NCBI GenBank assembly: GCA_002413745.1
Contig: DHXP01000003.1
Span: 92,657-156,656 of the forward strand
Source of the DNA: Flavobacterium sp. UBA5153
GTDB lineage: Bacteria > Bacteroidota > Bacteroidia > Flavobacteriales > Flavobacteriaceae
Length of the DNA stretch: 64,000 bases
Reading direction: 5' to 3'
Part shown: positions 36,195-44,646 of the stretch, piece by piece
Position numbering within the stretch: position 1 is the first letter of the stretch
Layout: every line of letters starts with the position of its first letter
Translations under genes and position numbers: made by a program
Notes under the pieces: generated by a model
The model's input: only the letters and a program-made list of their open reading frames with translations
Database searches by the model: none
What the model was told of the DNA's origin: nothing

Positions 36195-36232
36195 AATCCG
36201 CCTCAATAAAATCGAGACGGATTGTGTTTTTT
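36195..36232. terminator. Bidirectional terminator
   Basis: AATCCGCCTC (36195-36204) pairs with GAGACGGATT (36214-36223), with A-rich and T-rich flanks on both sides. It separates the Lrp/AsnC remnant from the convergent metallopeptidase gene. Confidence 0.75.
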
Positions 36233-36245
36233 AAATATCCTGTAT

Positions 36246-36923
36246 TTACCTTCTGTTGAAAATCGAAATGTAATACATCAAGGATGCAATCGATCCTAAA
36301 GCGGCAACAACATAGGTTCTCGCGGCCCATTTTAGTGCATCTTTTGCCCCAGTTTGTTCCTCTTGTGAAAGCATATTTTTATTTTCTAACCAAGCCAGAG
36401 CCCGATTACTCGCATCATATTCCACCGGCAAAGTAACAATCGAAAACAAAGTGGTAGCGGCAAAAATCACGATTCCCACCAATAAAAGTTGAGGAAAAGT
36501 TCGCATCATCAAAATTCCTCCAATCAAAATCCACTGCATATAAGTCGATGCAACATTGACAACCGGAACCAAACTGGGACGCATTGTCAACCAACTGTAA
36601 GCCGTTGCGTGTTGTACGGCGTGACCACATTCGTGGGCAGCAACTGCAGCCGCAGCCGCATTTCGTTGGTTAAAAACTGCTTCGCTCAAGTTGACTGTTT
36701 TGTCAACTGGATTATAATGATCCGTTAATTGTCCTGCTACCGAAATCACTTTTACATCGCGAATTCCGTGATCAGCGAGCATTTTTTCGGCGATTTCCTG
36801 TCCGGACATTCCGTTTTGCAATTGCAATTTGGAGTATTTTTCAAACTTGTTTTTCAATTGGTTGCTTATCAACCAGCTTACGAGCATAATTGCTCCCGCC
36901 AAAACTAAATAACTCATTCCCAT
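36246..36923 (-). CDS. Neutral zinc metallopeptidase, YugP type
   Basis: A 225-residue membrane protease. Transmembrane segments lie near residues 5-20 and in the C-terminal half. The zinc motif AAHECGHAVQH is at residues 96-106 (His97, Glu98, His101), as in the M48-like YugP/COG2738 family. The physiological target is unknown. The upstream CAAATTTA (minus TAAATTTG) at 36961 is its probable promoter box. A 28-bp palindrome lies just before it, toward leuS. Confidence 0.87.
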   Translation of the reverse strand: MGMSYLVLAGAIMLVSWLISNQLKNKFEKYSKLQLQNGMSGQEIAEKMLADHGIRDVKVISVAGQLTDHYNPVDKTVNLSEAVFNQRNAAAAAVAAHECGHAVQHATAYSWLTMRPSLVPVVNVASTYMQWILIGGILMMRTFPQLLLVGIVIFAATTLFSIVTLPVEYDASNRALAWLENKNMLSQEEQTGAKDALKWAARTYVVAALGSIASLMYYISIFNRR

Positions 36924-36960
36924 AATTTCTATTTTAGGATATTAATTTAGAACATTATAT

Positions 36961-36968
36961 CAAATTTA
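36961..36968 (-). promoter_or_regulatory. TAnnTTTG -7 box for the metallopeptidase gene
   Basis: Minus strand TAAATTTG, 37 bp before the ATG at 36923. Confidence 0.55.
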
Positions 36969-37009
36969 AAGCCAAATTTTTGAATGCCAATTTGACATTA
37001 TGTGTTTTT

Positions 37010-37050
37010 GTAGAGACGCACTGCAGTGCGTCTCTACGGTGCGTCTCTAC
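37010..37050. repeat. 28-bp perfect palindrome GTAGAGACGCACTG plus an extra half-site
   Basis: GTAGAGACGCACTG (37010-37023) is followed directly by its exact complement (37024-37037). Then a third partial arm GTGCGTCTCTAC (37039-37050) overlaps the leuS stop codon. Repeats of this style occur in many bacterial genomes, as far as I recall. It may act as the leuS terminator. Confidence 0.75.
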
Positions 37051-40000
37051 CCCACCAAATTTATCACCTTACCCGGAACAATGATTATCTTGTTTGGAAT
37101 TTTCCCGTCCAATTGTTTCAAGGTTCTTTCGTCCTTCATAATGATTTCCTCGATTTGTTCCTTGGATAAATCCAAAGGCAATTCTATGGTGAAACGCATT
37201 TTCCCGTTGAAAGAAACTGGATATTCCTTGCTGCTTTCCACCAAATGTTTTTCGTCCAATATTGGAAAATCCACCGTAGAAATTGAACCTGAATTTCCTA
37301 ATTGACTCCACAATTCCTCGGCAATATGCGGCGCATAAGACGAAATCAATATGGTCAATGGTTCCAGAATCGCACGTTCGTGACAATTTTGGGTCGACAA
37401 TTCATTCACGCAAATCATAAACTGCGAAACCGAAGTGTTGAAAGAGAAATTCTCGATATCTTCTGCTACTTTTTTGATGGTTTTATGCAATGATTTTAAG
37501 TTGTCTTTTGTTGGTTCGTCGTTGGTTACAATTAAACCATTGTCATCAAAATACAAACGCCATAATTTTTTAAGGAAACCAAAAACTCCCGAAATTCCTG
37601 CCGTATTCCAAGGTTTCGCCTGTTCCAATGGCCCTAAGAACATTTCGTACAAACGCAACGTATCTGCACCGTATTCGTTACAGATGTCATCCGGCGTTAC
37701 CACATTGTATTTGGATTTAGACATTTTTTCGATTTCACGACCTACGATGTATTTTCCGTTTTCTTCGGTGATGAATTCTGCATCAGCATAATCTTCTCTC
37801 CAGTTTTTGAATTTTTCAACATCTAATTCATCTGAAGAATTCACCATTGAAACGTCAACGTGAATTGGAGAAATAACATAACTTGTCACATATTTACCAT
37901 CATCTTCAAAATACTTTTCATCTTCTACTTTTGTAGAATTTTTAAAAGCCAGATTCTTTATCTTATTAAAATCTTTTACTACATCTAACGGAAATTCCTT
38001 ATCATCAATTCCTTTGCTTTTCAAATACTTTTTAAAATCCGAAATATTATTACTCAAAAAAATTGATTGATTTAACTTTATATCTTTAACATGTTTCCCA
38101 ATGCTACCTTTTTTAATTCCACTTTTATCAGCTTCAATTATCTCAAATTCGTTTATAAAAATTTCATCAATTCTATACACAAACGCACTCATTCCCAAAA
38201 TCATTCCCTGATTAATCAGTTTTTTGAATGGTTCTTCGGTTGGGGCAAAACCTTTGTCTTTCAGGAATTTGTTCCAAAAACGAGAATACAATAAATGTCC
38301 GGTGGCGTGTTCGCTTCCGCCAATGTATAAATCCACGCTTTCCCAATATTTCAAGGCATCTTTGCCGGCAAATTCGTTTTCGTTGTGCGCATCCATATAA
38401 CGCATCCAATACCAAGAACTTCCCGCCCAACCCGGCATCGTGTTCAATTCTAATGGAAAAATCGTTTTGTTGTCGACCAAATTCGTTTCGACCACTTTAT
38501 TGTTTACGCTATCCCAAGCCCAAACCAGAGCATTCCCTAATGGAGGCAATCCGTCTTCGGTTGGCAAGTATTTCTCCACTTCCGGCAACACGATTGGCAA
38601 GTGTTTCGCATCAATCATTTGCGGCAAGCCATTCACATAATATACAGGAAACGGTTCGCCCCAATATCTTTGGCGAGAGAAAACCGCATCACGCAAACGG
38701 TAATTGATTTTTCCCTTTCCTTGATTTATTTTTTCGAGTTCTGAAATTACTTTTTTGGTTGCTTCTTTATAAGTTAATCCGTTTAGGAAATCAGAATTGG
38801 CAATAACAACATTGTCTTTCGAACCGTAAGCTGCTGCCGAAATATCAACATTCGCAAAAATATTCTTGATTTCAGGCATTCCGTTTTGACCTTTGAAGAA
38901 ATTGGTAAAAGCATAATCTCTTTCGTCGCCACAAGGAACCGCCATAACAGCGCCAGTTCCGTAACCTGCGAGAACATAATCGCCAATCCAAACCGGAATT
39001 GGTTCTTTCGTAAACGGGTGTTCGGCATACGCACCGGTAAAAACTCCCGAAATGGTTTTTACATCGGCCATCCGTTCTCTTTCGGAACGTTTTGCCGTTT
39101 TTTCGATATAAGCTTCCACATTTTCACGACATTCTTGAGTGGTGATTTCCTGAACCAAAGGATGTTCTGGTGCCAATGTCATAAACGTAACGCCGAAGAT
39201 GGTGTCGGGACGAGTGGTGAAAACCGCAATCCCTTTAGATTCGGAAGGAGAAACAACGGCGTTGTGCAATTCGTGTTTAATAATATTTAAAACGCTATCA
39301 ATATTGTTTAGAATTTCTTTAGTATTAAAACGAATTACTTTAAACCCTTTTTCAGCAAGAACTTTTGTACTTGCTGCATCCGTTTTTTGTTGAGTCGTAT
39401 AAAGAATTCCTCCATCGACTTCAATAATTAGTTTTTTAGGCAGGCATACAAAATCTACAATATAGTCATCAATTAAATGTTGCTGTACAAATTCAGAATC
39501 TAATGCTTCCGCTTTTAAATTTAACCATAACATTTTTTCAGCCTCGGTTGGATTATTACGTAATTCCCCAATACTTGCTGTTTCCTCGACTGCGCTCGGG
39601 ATGACATTAAAAGAAACCATCGCTCCAACCGACTTTCCAATCCAATTTCTTTGGCTTTCCTTGATGCTTTCACTCCAATCGATTTCATTTAATCCTTGCA
39701 ACAAACGTTCCGCATAAGCAGAAATTCGCATACTCCATTGGGTCATTTTCTTGCGAATCACTGCGAAACCACCACGTTCCGAAACTCCGTTCACGATTTC
39801 GTCATTTGCCAAAACCGTTCCCAATCCAGGACACCAGTTCACTTCGGTTTCGGCGAGATAAGTCAATCTGTATTGTAATAGTATTTTTTGTTGGTCTTCT
39901 GACGAAAAAGCGTTCCATTCGTTTGACGAAAACGGATTGATATTATCATCGCAAACCGCATTTACGTTTGCATTTCCTTCTTTTTCGAAAAGGGCAATCA

Positions 40001-40511
40001 AGGTCGAAATAGCTGACGCTTTGTCCGTATTTTTATTGTACCAAGAATTGAATAATTGGATGAAAATCCACTGCGTATGTTTGTAATAATCCGGATTCGA
40101 AGTGCGTACTTCGCGGCTCCAATCGAATGAAAACCCAATTTTATCGAGTTGTTTTCTGTAACCGGCAATTATATTTCCTTCTTTGTCAACGCCACCGTCA
40201 ATATTTACCGAAGTCGTGTCTTCCGGACGTTGACCGGTTTGTATCGCATATTGTTCAGCAGGTAATCCAAAACTGTCATAACCCATTGGATGCAAAACAT
40301 TAAAACCGCGATGTCTTTTGTATCGGGAATACACATCCGAAGCGATGTAACCCAGCGGATGCCCAACGTGCAACCCCGCTCCTGACGGATAAGGGAACAT
40401 ATCCAAAACATAATATTTTGGTTTTTCTGAATTATTCTGAGCTGCAAAAGTTTGATTTTCGGCCCAATATTTTTGCCATTTGGCTTCTATTTCGTTCGGA
40501 TTGTATTTCAT
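37047..40511 (-). CDS. leuS: Leucyl-tRNA synthetase with two large inserts
   Basis: Class I synthetase that charges tRNA-Leu. I chose the ATG at 40511 (MKYNPNEIEAKW) over one 8 codons upstream, because the former is the usual start. HIGH-equivalent HVGH is at 48-51, the editing-site TTRPDT at 432-437 and KMSKS at 929-933. At 1154 residues it is about 200 longer than usual. Residues about 304-426 are a DUF559-like PD-(D/E)XK domain in the editing domain, just before TTRPDT. Residues about 782-878 are a second, AT-rich lysine-rich insert before KMSKS. The frame is intact through both, and all catalytic motifs are kept, so the gene is probably functional. Confidence 0.93.
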   Translation of the reverse strand: MKYNPNEIEAKWQKYWAENQTFAAQNNSEKPKYYVLDMFPYPSGAGLHVGHPLGYIASDVYSRYKRHRGFNVLHPMGYDSFGLPAEQYAIQTGQRPEDTTSVNIDGGVDKEGNIIAGYRKQLDKIGFSFDWSREVRTSNPDYYKHTQWIFIQLFNSWYNKNTDKASAISTLIALFEKEGNANVNAVCDDNINPFSSNEWNAFSSEDQQKILLQYRLTYLAETEVNWCPGLGTVLANDEIVNGVSERGGFAVIRKKMTQWSMRISAYAERLLQGLNEIDWSESIKESQRNWIGKSVGAMVSFNVIPSAVEETASIGELRNNPTEAEKMLWLNLKAEALDSEFVQQHLIDDYIVDFVCLPKKLIIEVDGGILYTTQQKTDAASTKVLAEKGFKVIRFNTKEILNNIDSVLNIIKHELHNAVVSPSESKGIAVFTTRPDTIFGVTFMTLAPEHPLVQEITTQECRENVEAYIEKTAKRSERERMADVKTISGVFTGAYAEHPFTKEPIPVWIGDYVLAGYGTGAVMAVPCGDERDYAFTNFFKGQNGMPEIKNIFANVDISAAAYGSKDNVVIANSDFLNGLTYKEATKKVISELEKINQGKGKINYRLRDAVFSRQRYWGEPFPVYYVNGLPQMIDAKHLPIVLPEVEKYLPTEDGLPPLGNALVWAWDSVNNKVVETNLVDNKTIFPLELNTMPGWAGSSWYWMRYMDAHNENEFAGKDALKYWESVDLYIGGSEHATGHLLYSRFWNKFLKDKGFAPTEEPFKKLINQGMILGMSAFVYRIDEIFINEFEIIEADKSGIKKGSIGKHVKDIKLNQSIFLSNNISDFKKYLKSKGIDDKEFPLDVVKDFNKIKNLAFKNSTKVEDEKYFEDDGKYVTSYVISPIHVDVSMVNSSDELDVEKFKNWREDYADAEFITEENGKYIVGREIEKMSKSKYNVVTPDDICNEYGADTLRLYEMFLGPLEQAKPWNTAGISGVFGFLKKLWRLYFDDNGLIVTNDEPTKDNLKSLHKTIKKVAEDIENFSFNTSVSQFMICVNELSTQNCHERAILEPLTILISSYAPHIAEELWSQLGNSGSISTVDFPILDEKHLVESSKEYPVSFNGKMRFTIELPLDLSKEQIEEIIMKDERTLKQLDGKIPNKIIIVPGKVINLVG
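37878..38168 (-). other. Second in-frame insert in leuS (unknown domain)
   Basis: Encodes roughly 97 residues between SAFVYR and PIHVDVSMV, where family members have a short loop of about 20-25 residues. The sequence is rich in K, D, I and F (SIGKHVKDIKLNQSIFLSNN), and the DNA is more AT-rich than the flanks. No family was recognised. Confidence 0.6.
39234..39602 (-). other. DUF559-like nuclease domain inserted in leuS
   Basis: About 123 residues (LeuRS 304-426) between FNV and IAVFTTRPDT, replacing a short hairpin loop of the editing domain. The DUF559/Vsr-like pattern is visible: NNPTEAEKMLWLNLK, Asp353 in IVDFVC, Glu364 and Asp366 in LIIEVDGG, Asp378, and GFKVIRFN at 389-396. The usual GGQH histidine is replaced by GGIL. 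It opens with TGTCATCCCGAGCGCAGTCG on the minus strand, similar to the arm of the palindrome at 57155. Confidence 0.82.
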
Positions 40512-40580
40512 ATTTTTATATAAGCCCTTCAGCATTCAAAACCTGGAAAGGATGTTTAATTTACTAATAAAATTAGGTCG

Positions 40581-40588
40581 CAAATTTA
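40581..40588 (-). promoter_or_regulatory. TAnnTTTG -7 box for leuS
   Basis: Minus strand TAAATTTG, 69 bp before the ATG at 40511. Confidence 0.5.
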
Positions 40589-40678
40589 CATTTATTGTAC
40601 GAAAGTTGAAAGTTTGAGCGTTATTAACTTTAAATAAAGAAATTCTTTGTTATTTTTACCCCATAATTACAGTAAACT

Positions 40679-41554
40679 ATGGCTTCTTCATTTGATAAAT
40701 TTCAAAAACGCAGGTTAATTTCCTCTTATTTCTCGGTAGTGCTAAGTGTATTCTTGGTGTTATTTCTATTGGGAATATTGGGGTTTTTTATTATAAATTC
40801 TAAAAAACTGGCCGACGATTTTAAAGAAAAAATTGCGATGACGGTGTTTTTCAAGAACGATGCCAATGATAGCATTTTGAAGGCTTTTGGAGGAGAACTA
40901 AAAACCGCTCCTTTTGCAAAATCGTTTGTGTTTGTTTCCAAAGAAACTGCCGCAAAGCAACATACTGACATTATTGGAGAAGATTTTATGACTTTTCTGG
41001 GCACGAATCCTTTGCAAAATTCGTTCGACATCAACCTCAAAGCTGATTATGTAGTTAAAGACAGCATCGTAAAAATCGAAAGCCGTATTCGTAAAAATGC
41101 AATGGTTTCGGATATTGTTTATGATAAGCAATTAGTAAATTTAGTAAACGACAACATCAAAAAAGTGAGTATGTGGATTTTGATAATCAGCGGTTTTCTG
41201 ACGTTTATTGCTGTTTTATTAATCAATAGTTCTTTGCGTTTATCCATTCATTCCAATCGTTTTATTATCAAAACCATGCAAATGGTGGGTGCCACAAAGG
41301 CATTTATCAGAAAACCATTTGTGATGCGAAGTATAAAATTAGGCATGATAGGCGCGGGTTTAGCCGTTCTTGCATTGATAGGGGTATTGGCTTACCTTCA
41401 GGTTAATTTCCCGGATTTAGGCATTCTTGACAACAAATTACTCGTTGGAATTGTGTTGCTGTTGGTTTTTGGCATTGGAGTATTAATTACTTGGGTGAGC
41501 ACTTATTTTGCGACACAGCGCTTTTTGAATTTAAGAACAGACGACCTTTATTAA
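40679..41554 (+). CDS. ftsX: Cell division protein FtsX
   Basis: ABC-transporter-like permease of the division machinery, 291 residues. Four transmembrane segments are visible: one near 20-42, then three after residue 165. The extracytoplasmic domain lies between them, and MQMVGATKAFIRKPF is the conserved FtsX loop. FtsX with FtsE normally activates cell-wall hydrolases; ftsE is not in the window. It heads a run with DUF3098, uppP and truB, an arrangement common in Bacteroidota. Confidence 0.92.
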   Translation: MASSFDKFQKRRLISSYFSVVLSVFLVLFLLGILGFFIINSKKLADDFKEKIAMTVFFKNDANDSILKAFGGELKTAPFAKSFVFVSKETAAKQHTDIIGEDFMTFLGTNPLQNSFDINLKADYVVKDSIVKIESRIRKNAMVSDIVYDKQLVNLVNDNIKKVSMWILIISGFLTFIAVLLINSSLRLSIHSNRFIIKTMQMVGATKAFIRKPFVMRSIKLGMIGAGLAVLALIGVLAYLQVNFPDLGILDNKLLVGIVLLLVFGIGVLITWVSTYFATQRFLNLRTDDLY

Positions 41555-41588
41555 TTTACAATATTAGATTTACGCTTTTTTATAAAAA

Positions 41589-41846
41589 ATGATGAAAAAA
41601 CAAGAACAAAAAAACGAACAAAAACACGAATTTCTCTTTGAGAAAATAAATTACAAAATTCTATTGATTGGTATTGCCGTGATTGCCTTGGGATTTGTTT
41701 TAATGTCTGGTGGCGGAAGCGACGATCCAAAGGTGTTTAGCGAAGCCATTTTTAATTTCAGAAGAATTCGCCTGGCCCCAACAACCGTTTTGATAGGTTT
41801 TGGAATCACCATTTACGCTATTCTTAAAAATCCAAAAAAAGCATAA
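41589..41846 (+). CDS. DUF3098 family membrane protein
   Basis: An 85-residue protein with two hydrophobic segments (about residues 24-42 and 63-80) and a charged N-terminus. The stretch GFVLMSGGGSDDPKVFSEAIFNFRRIRLAP is the DUF3098 core. It sits between ftsX and uppP, immediately abutting the uppP ATG. Two ATGs stand in tandem at the start (41589 and 41592). Its function is unknown; the context suggests the envelope. Confidence 0.82.
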   Translation: MMKKQEQKNEQKHEFLFEKINYKILLIGIAVIALGFVLMSGGGSDDPKVFSEAIFNFRRIRLAPTTVLIGFGITIYAILKNPKKA

Positions 41847-42644
41847 ATGAATACTTTTCAAACTATTGTTCTTGCCATCATTGAAGGAATTACCGAGTTT
41901 TTACCGGTTTCTTCAACAGGCCACATGATTCTTGCCTCTTCTTTTTTTGGCATTGAACATGATGATTTTACCAAACTTTTTACGATTGTGATTCAATTGG
42001 GAGCCATACTTTCAGTCGTGGTTTTATATTTCAAACGATTCTTCCAAACTTTCGATTTCTATTTTAAATTATTGGTGGCATTTATCCCTGCCGTGGTTTT
42101 TGGTTTACTGTTCAGTAAAAAAATAGATGCTTTATTGGAGAGTCCTTTAACGGTTGCCGTTTCTCTCTTGATTGGTGGAATTATTTTATTAAAAGTTGAT
42201 GATTGGTTTACCGGTTCTGAGGAAATTCAAACCTCAAACGAAATCAGTTATTTACAAGCTTTTAAAATAGGTTTATTCCAATGTCTGGCAATGGTTCCCG
42301 GCGTTTCCCGAAGCGGCGCAAGCATCGTGGGTGGGATGTCGCAGAAATTATCTCGAACAACTGCCGCTGAATTTTCATTCTTCCTGGCAGTGCCAACCAT
42401 GCTTGGTGCGACAGCGAAGAAATGTTATGATTATTACAAAGATGGACTTGTGCTGTCTCACGACCAAATCAATTTTTTGATTATAGGAAATGTCATTGCC
42501 TTTATTGTGGCACTTTTAGCCATTAAATCTTTTATTGATTTTTTGACCAAACACGGTTTCAAAGTATTTGGTTATTACCGGATTGTTGCTGGAATTGCAC
42601 TATTGGCGATCCACTTTTTCATTCATCCTTTGACAGTAATTTAA
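41847..42644 (+). CDS. uppP: Undecaprenyl-diphosphate phosphatase
   Basis: Membrane phosphatase that recycles the cell-wall lipid carrier, 265 residues. The two catalytic motifs are clear: [14 protein letters not shown] at 13-26 and [12 protein letters not shown] near 152-163. About eight transmembrane segments are expected. Its stop codon overlaps the truB start (TAATG), so the two are translationally coupled. The same protein class can give bacitracin tolerance, which is not implied as its role here. Confidence 0.95.
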   Translation: MNTFQTIVLAIIEGITEFLPVSSTGHMILASSFFGIEHDDFTKLFTIVIQLGAILSVVVLYFKRFFQTFDFYFKLLVAFIPAVVFGLLFSKKIDALLESPLTVAVSLLIGGIILLKVDDWFTGSEEIQTSNEISYLQAFKIGLFQCLAMVPGVSRSGASIVGGMSQKLSRTTAAEFSFFLAVPTMLGATAKKCYDYYKDGLVLSHDQINFLIIGNVIAFIVALLAIKSFIDFLTKHGFKVFGYYRIVAGIALLAIHFFIHPLTVI

Positions 42645-43339
42645 TGTCAGCCGAAGATTTCCTAAACGGACAAATTTTACTCATCGACAAGCCTTTGCAT
42701 TGGACGTCTTTTCAGGCAGTGAATAAAATGAAATGGGCTTTGAAAAGCAAGTTGGGTTTAAAGAAAATCAAAATTGGTCATGCGGGAACTCTAGATCCTT
42801 TGGCAACCGGATTGTTGCTGGTTTGCACAGGAAAATTCACCAAAAGAATTACTGAACTTCAAGGTCAAGCCAAAGAATACACGGGAACTTTCTACATTGG
42901 GGCAACAACGCCATCGTACGATTTAGAAACCGAAATAGACGAAACTTTCGCAACTTCGCATATTGACGAAGGCTTAATTCACGAAACCGTGAAACAATTT
43001 TTGGGAGAAATTGACCAAAAACCACCCATTTTTTCAGCCATAAAAAAAGACGGAATCCGCCTTTATGAACACGCTCGTGCTGGAGAAACTGTAGAAATAG
43101 CAACTAGAAAAACAACAATCCACGAATTCGAAATCACGCGAATCGCACTTCCCGAAATCGATTTTAGAGTCGTTTGCAGCAAGGGAACTTATATTCGCTC
43201 CTTGGCTTTTGATTTTGGAAAAGCTATGGATTCGGGCTCACACTTGACGGCGTTGCGAAGAACAAAAATTGGCGATTACGATGTGAAAGGAGCCATGGAT
43301 GTGACTTTATTCGAACAAAGTCTAGTGCCTCAATTATAA
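42644..43339 (+). CDS. truB: tRNA pseudouridine(55) synthase
   Basis: Makes pseudouridine 55 in the T-arm of tRNAs, 231 residues. The catalytic motif GHAGTLDPLATG is at 45-56 with Asp51 as nucleophile. Further family motifs YTGTFYIGATTPSYD and the C-terminal SKGTYIRSLAFDFGKAM are present. It is the last gene of the ftsX-DUF3098-uppP-truB run. A degraded second copy of its 3' end lies about 400 bp downstream. Confidence 0.96.
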   Translation: MSAEDFLNGQILLIDKPLHWTSFQAVNKMKWALKSKLGLKKIKIGHAGTLDPLATGLLLVCTGKFTKRITELQGQAKEYTGTFYIGATTPSYDLETEIDETFATSHIDEGLIHETVKQFLGEIDQKPPIFSAIKKDGIRLYEHARAGETVEIATRKTTIHEFEITRIALPEIDFRVVCSKGTYIRSLAFDFGKAMDSGSHLTALRRTKIGDYDVKGAMDVTLFEQSLVPQL

Positions 43340-43348
43340 GCAAAAAGC

Positions 43349-43394
43349 AAAAACACATGACAAATACTAAATAGAATTTGCGATGTGTTTTTTC
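43349..43394 (+). terminator. Hairpin terminator after truB
   Basis: AAAAACACAT (43349-43358) pairs with ATGTGTTTTT (43383-43392), followed by T. Confidence 0.6.
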
Positions 43395-43740
43395 TAAAAT
43401 TAAAGTAATTTTAATCCATACTCTTTTTACCTACTTGGCACGCTATTAGTTAAATAATTAGTTGCGTTTTTACCTCCAAATAGTGAGTATGATAAATAAT
43501 CATAAATTCTTTCAAATAGCTTTTTCATGACGATGTTTTTTTGATTGTGAAACAATATTTAAACACCAATAAAAAAGTAAATTAACAATAAATAATAGAC
43601 TTGGTTAGCAAGTACTAATTTACAAAAAAAATTAATAAAAACAAAATTAATCGTTAAATAAAAAACTTATGATTTCATATTTTACATCAGGGCAATAATT
43701 TTATGTTGCGCACCCAAACCTTTATCGAATAAACAGCAAA
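43395..43740. other. AT-rich noncoding stretch between truB and its fragment
   Basis: About 350 bp, very AT-rich. No gene, repeat family member or RNA fold was recognised. Confidence 0.5.
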
Positions 43741-43878
43741 ATCGCACCAACAGAAATCGACTTTGGAAAAGTGATGGATTCCGGTTCACACTTGATGGCG
43801 TTGCGAAGAACAAAAATTGGCGATTACGATGTTTTAAATGCTATGGACGTCACCTTGTTTGAAGATTCTATTGTTCCA
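43741..43878 (+). pseudogene. Degraded duplicate of the truB 3' end
   Basis: Reads IAPTEIDFGKVMDSGSHLMA then LRRTKIGDYDV and MDVTLFEDSIVP, a close copy of the truB C-terminus (FDFGKAMDSGSHLTALRRTK...). About 17 residues are missing at the repeated 'GACTTT/GATTTT' point, which suggests a deletion between short repeats. It has no start codon and no N-terminal domain. Its end runs into the 3' end of the thioredoxin-like gene on the other strand. Confidence 0.8.
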
Positions 43879-44473
43879 AATCAAGCATCAAATCAATCAA
43901 CTCATCTTGGGTAGAAACGCCTTTATCGTGCAAATACCACAATTGTAAATCGGCTTTTGCAGTTTCATCTACAATTCCAAATTTCTCCTTATAGTTTCTA
44001 ATTAAATCGTTGGCTCCTTTAGGTCTTGGCCCCCAATTACCGCAAACATTTCCCGTTTCTTTATTTACAATAATCAATTTTGGAACAGCCCTTGTTCCAT
44101 TGGTCAAAAACAAATTCATCAAATCCTCGTTTTCATCACGCAAAACAATTTTCAACTCAATTTTGTCTGATTCATTTGCCATTTTGTTGAAAACCGGCAA
44201 TAACTGCGCTCCATCGGCACACCAGCCTTCGGCGATAACTAACCAAATGTATTCATTTTTTAGCGATTGTAATTTCGAGAGGTTTTCATCGGTAATTTTC
44301 ATTGTTTTCTCCAAACGATTCATTCGCGTTTCATTCAAAGTGCTGTAATGAGTCAGATTTTCTGATTGCTCATTTCCAGTGGATTTTCCTTCAACCAATA
44401 AATCAGAAACTATTTTTCTATATACAGGATACGTATAACTGTTAAATAATGCTTTGGCAACTGTCGTTTTCAT
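43868..44473 (-). CDS. Thioredoxin-family protein with WCADG motif
   Basis: A 201-residue cytoplasmic protein with a thioredoxin fold. The active-site region IAEGWCADGAQLLPV has a single cysteine where thioredoxins have CxxC, and AVPKLIIVN supplies the cis-proline. It is therefore not a normal disulfide reductase. I chose ATG 44473 (MKTTVAKALF) over one 8 codons upstream, since a TAATTTTG box sits just behind it. The role is unknown. Confidence 0.8.
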   Translation of the reverse strand: MKTTVAKALFNSYTYPVYRKIVSDLLVEGKSTGNEQSENLTHYSTLNETRMNRLEKTMKITDENLSKLQSLKNEYIWLVIAEGWCADGAQLLPVFNKMANESDKIELKIVLRDENEDLMNLFLTNGTRAVPKLIIVNKETGNVCGNWGPRPKGANDLIRNYKEKFGIVDETAKADLQLWYLHDKGVSTQDELIDLMLDLEQ

Positions 44474-44494
44474 ATTATTCTTTTTTATCTTACA

Positions 44495-44502
44495 CAAAAT
44501 TA
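44495..44502 (-). promoter_or_regulatory. TAnnTTTG -7 box for the thioredoxin-like gene
   Basis: Minus strand TAATTTTG, 21 bp before the ATG at 44473. It overlaps the longer possible start at 44497 and so argues for the shorter protein. Confidence 0.6.
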
Positions 44503-44616
44503 CCTCTATAAAAAAGAAAGTTGGGTAACATTTATTACATTCAAAAAAAATATTTTCTACCGATTGACATTAAAAATAAACCCAATTATTAATTTTTTAA
44601 AAAATCAGAATATAAC

Positions 44617-44624
44617 TATATTTG
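44617..44624 (+). promoter_or_regulatory. TAnnTTTG -7 box for pyrH
   Basis: TATATTTG, 22 bp before the ATG at 44647. Confidence 0.65.
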
Positions 44625-44646
44625 CACAACTCAACTAAACAAAGTA

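Noticed and set aside
38228-39290. Plus-strand open frames opposite leuS
   Set aside because: They are histidine/arginine/asparagine-rich shadows of the leuS reading frame, without start signals.
40512-40535. Longer leuS start with eight extra codons
   Set aside because: MKYNPNEIEAKW at 40511 is the expected N-terminus; the upstream MLKGLYKN has no family support.
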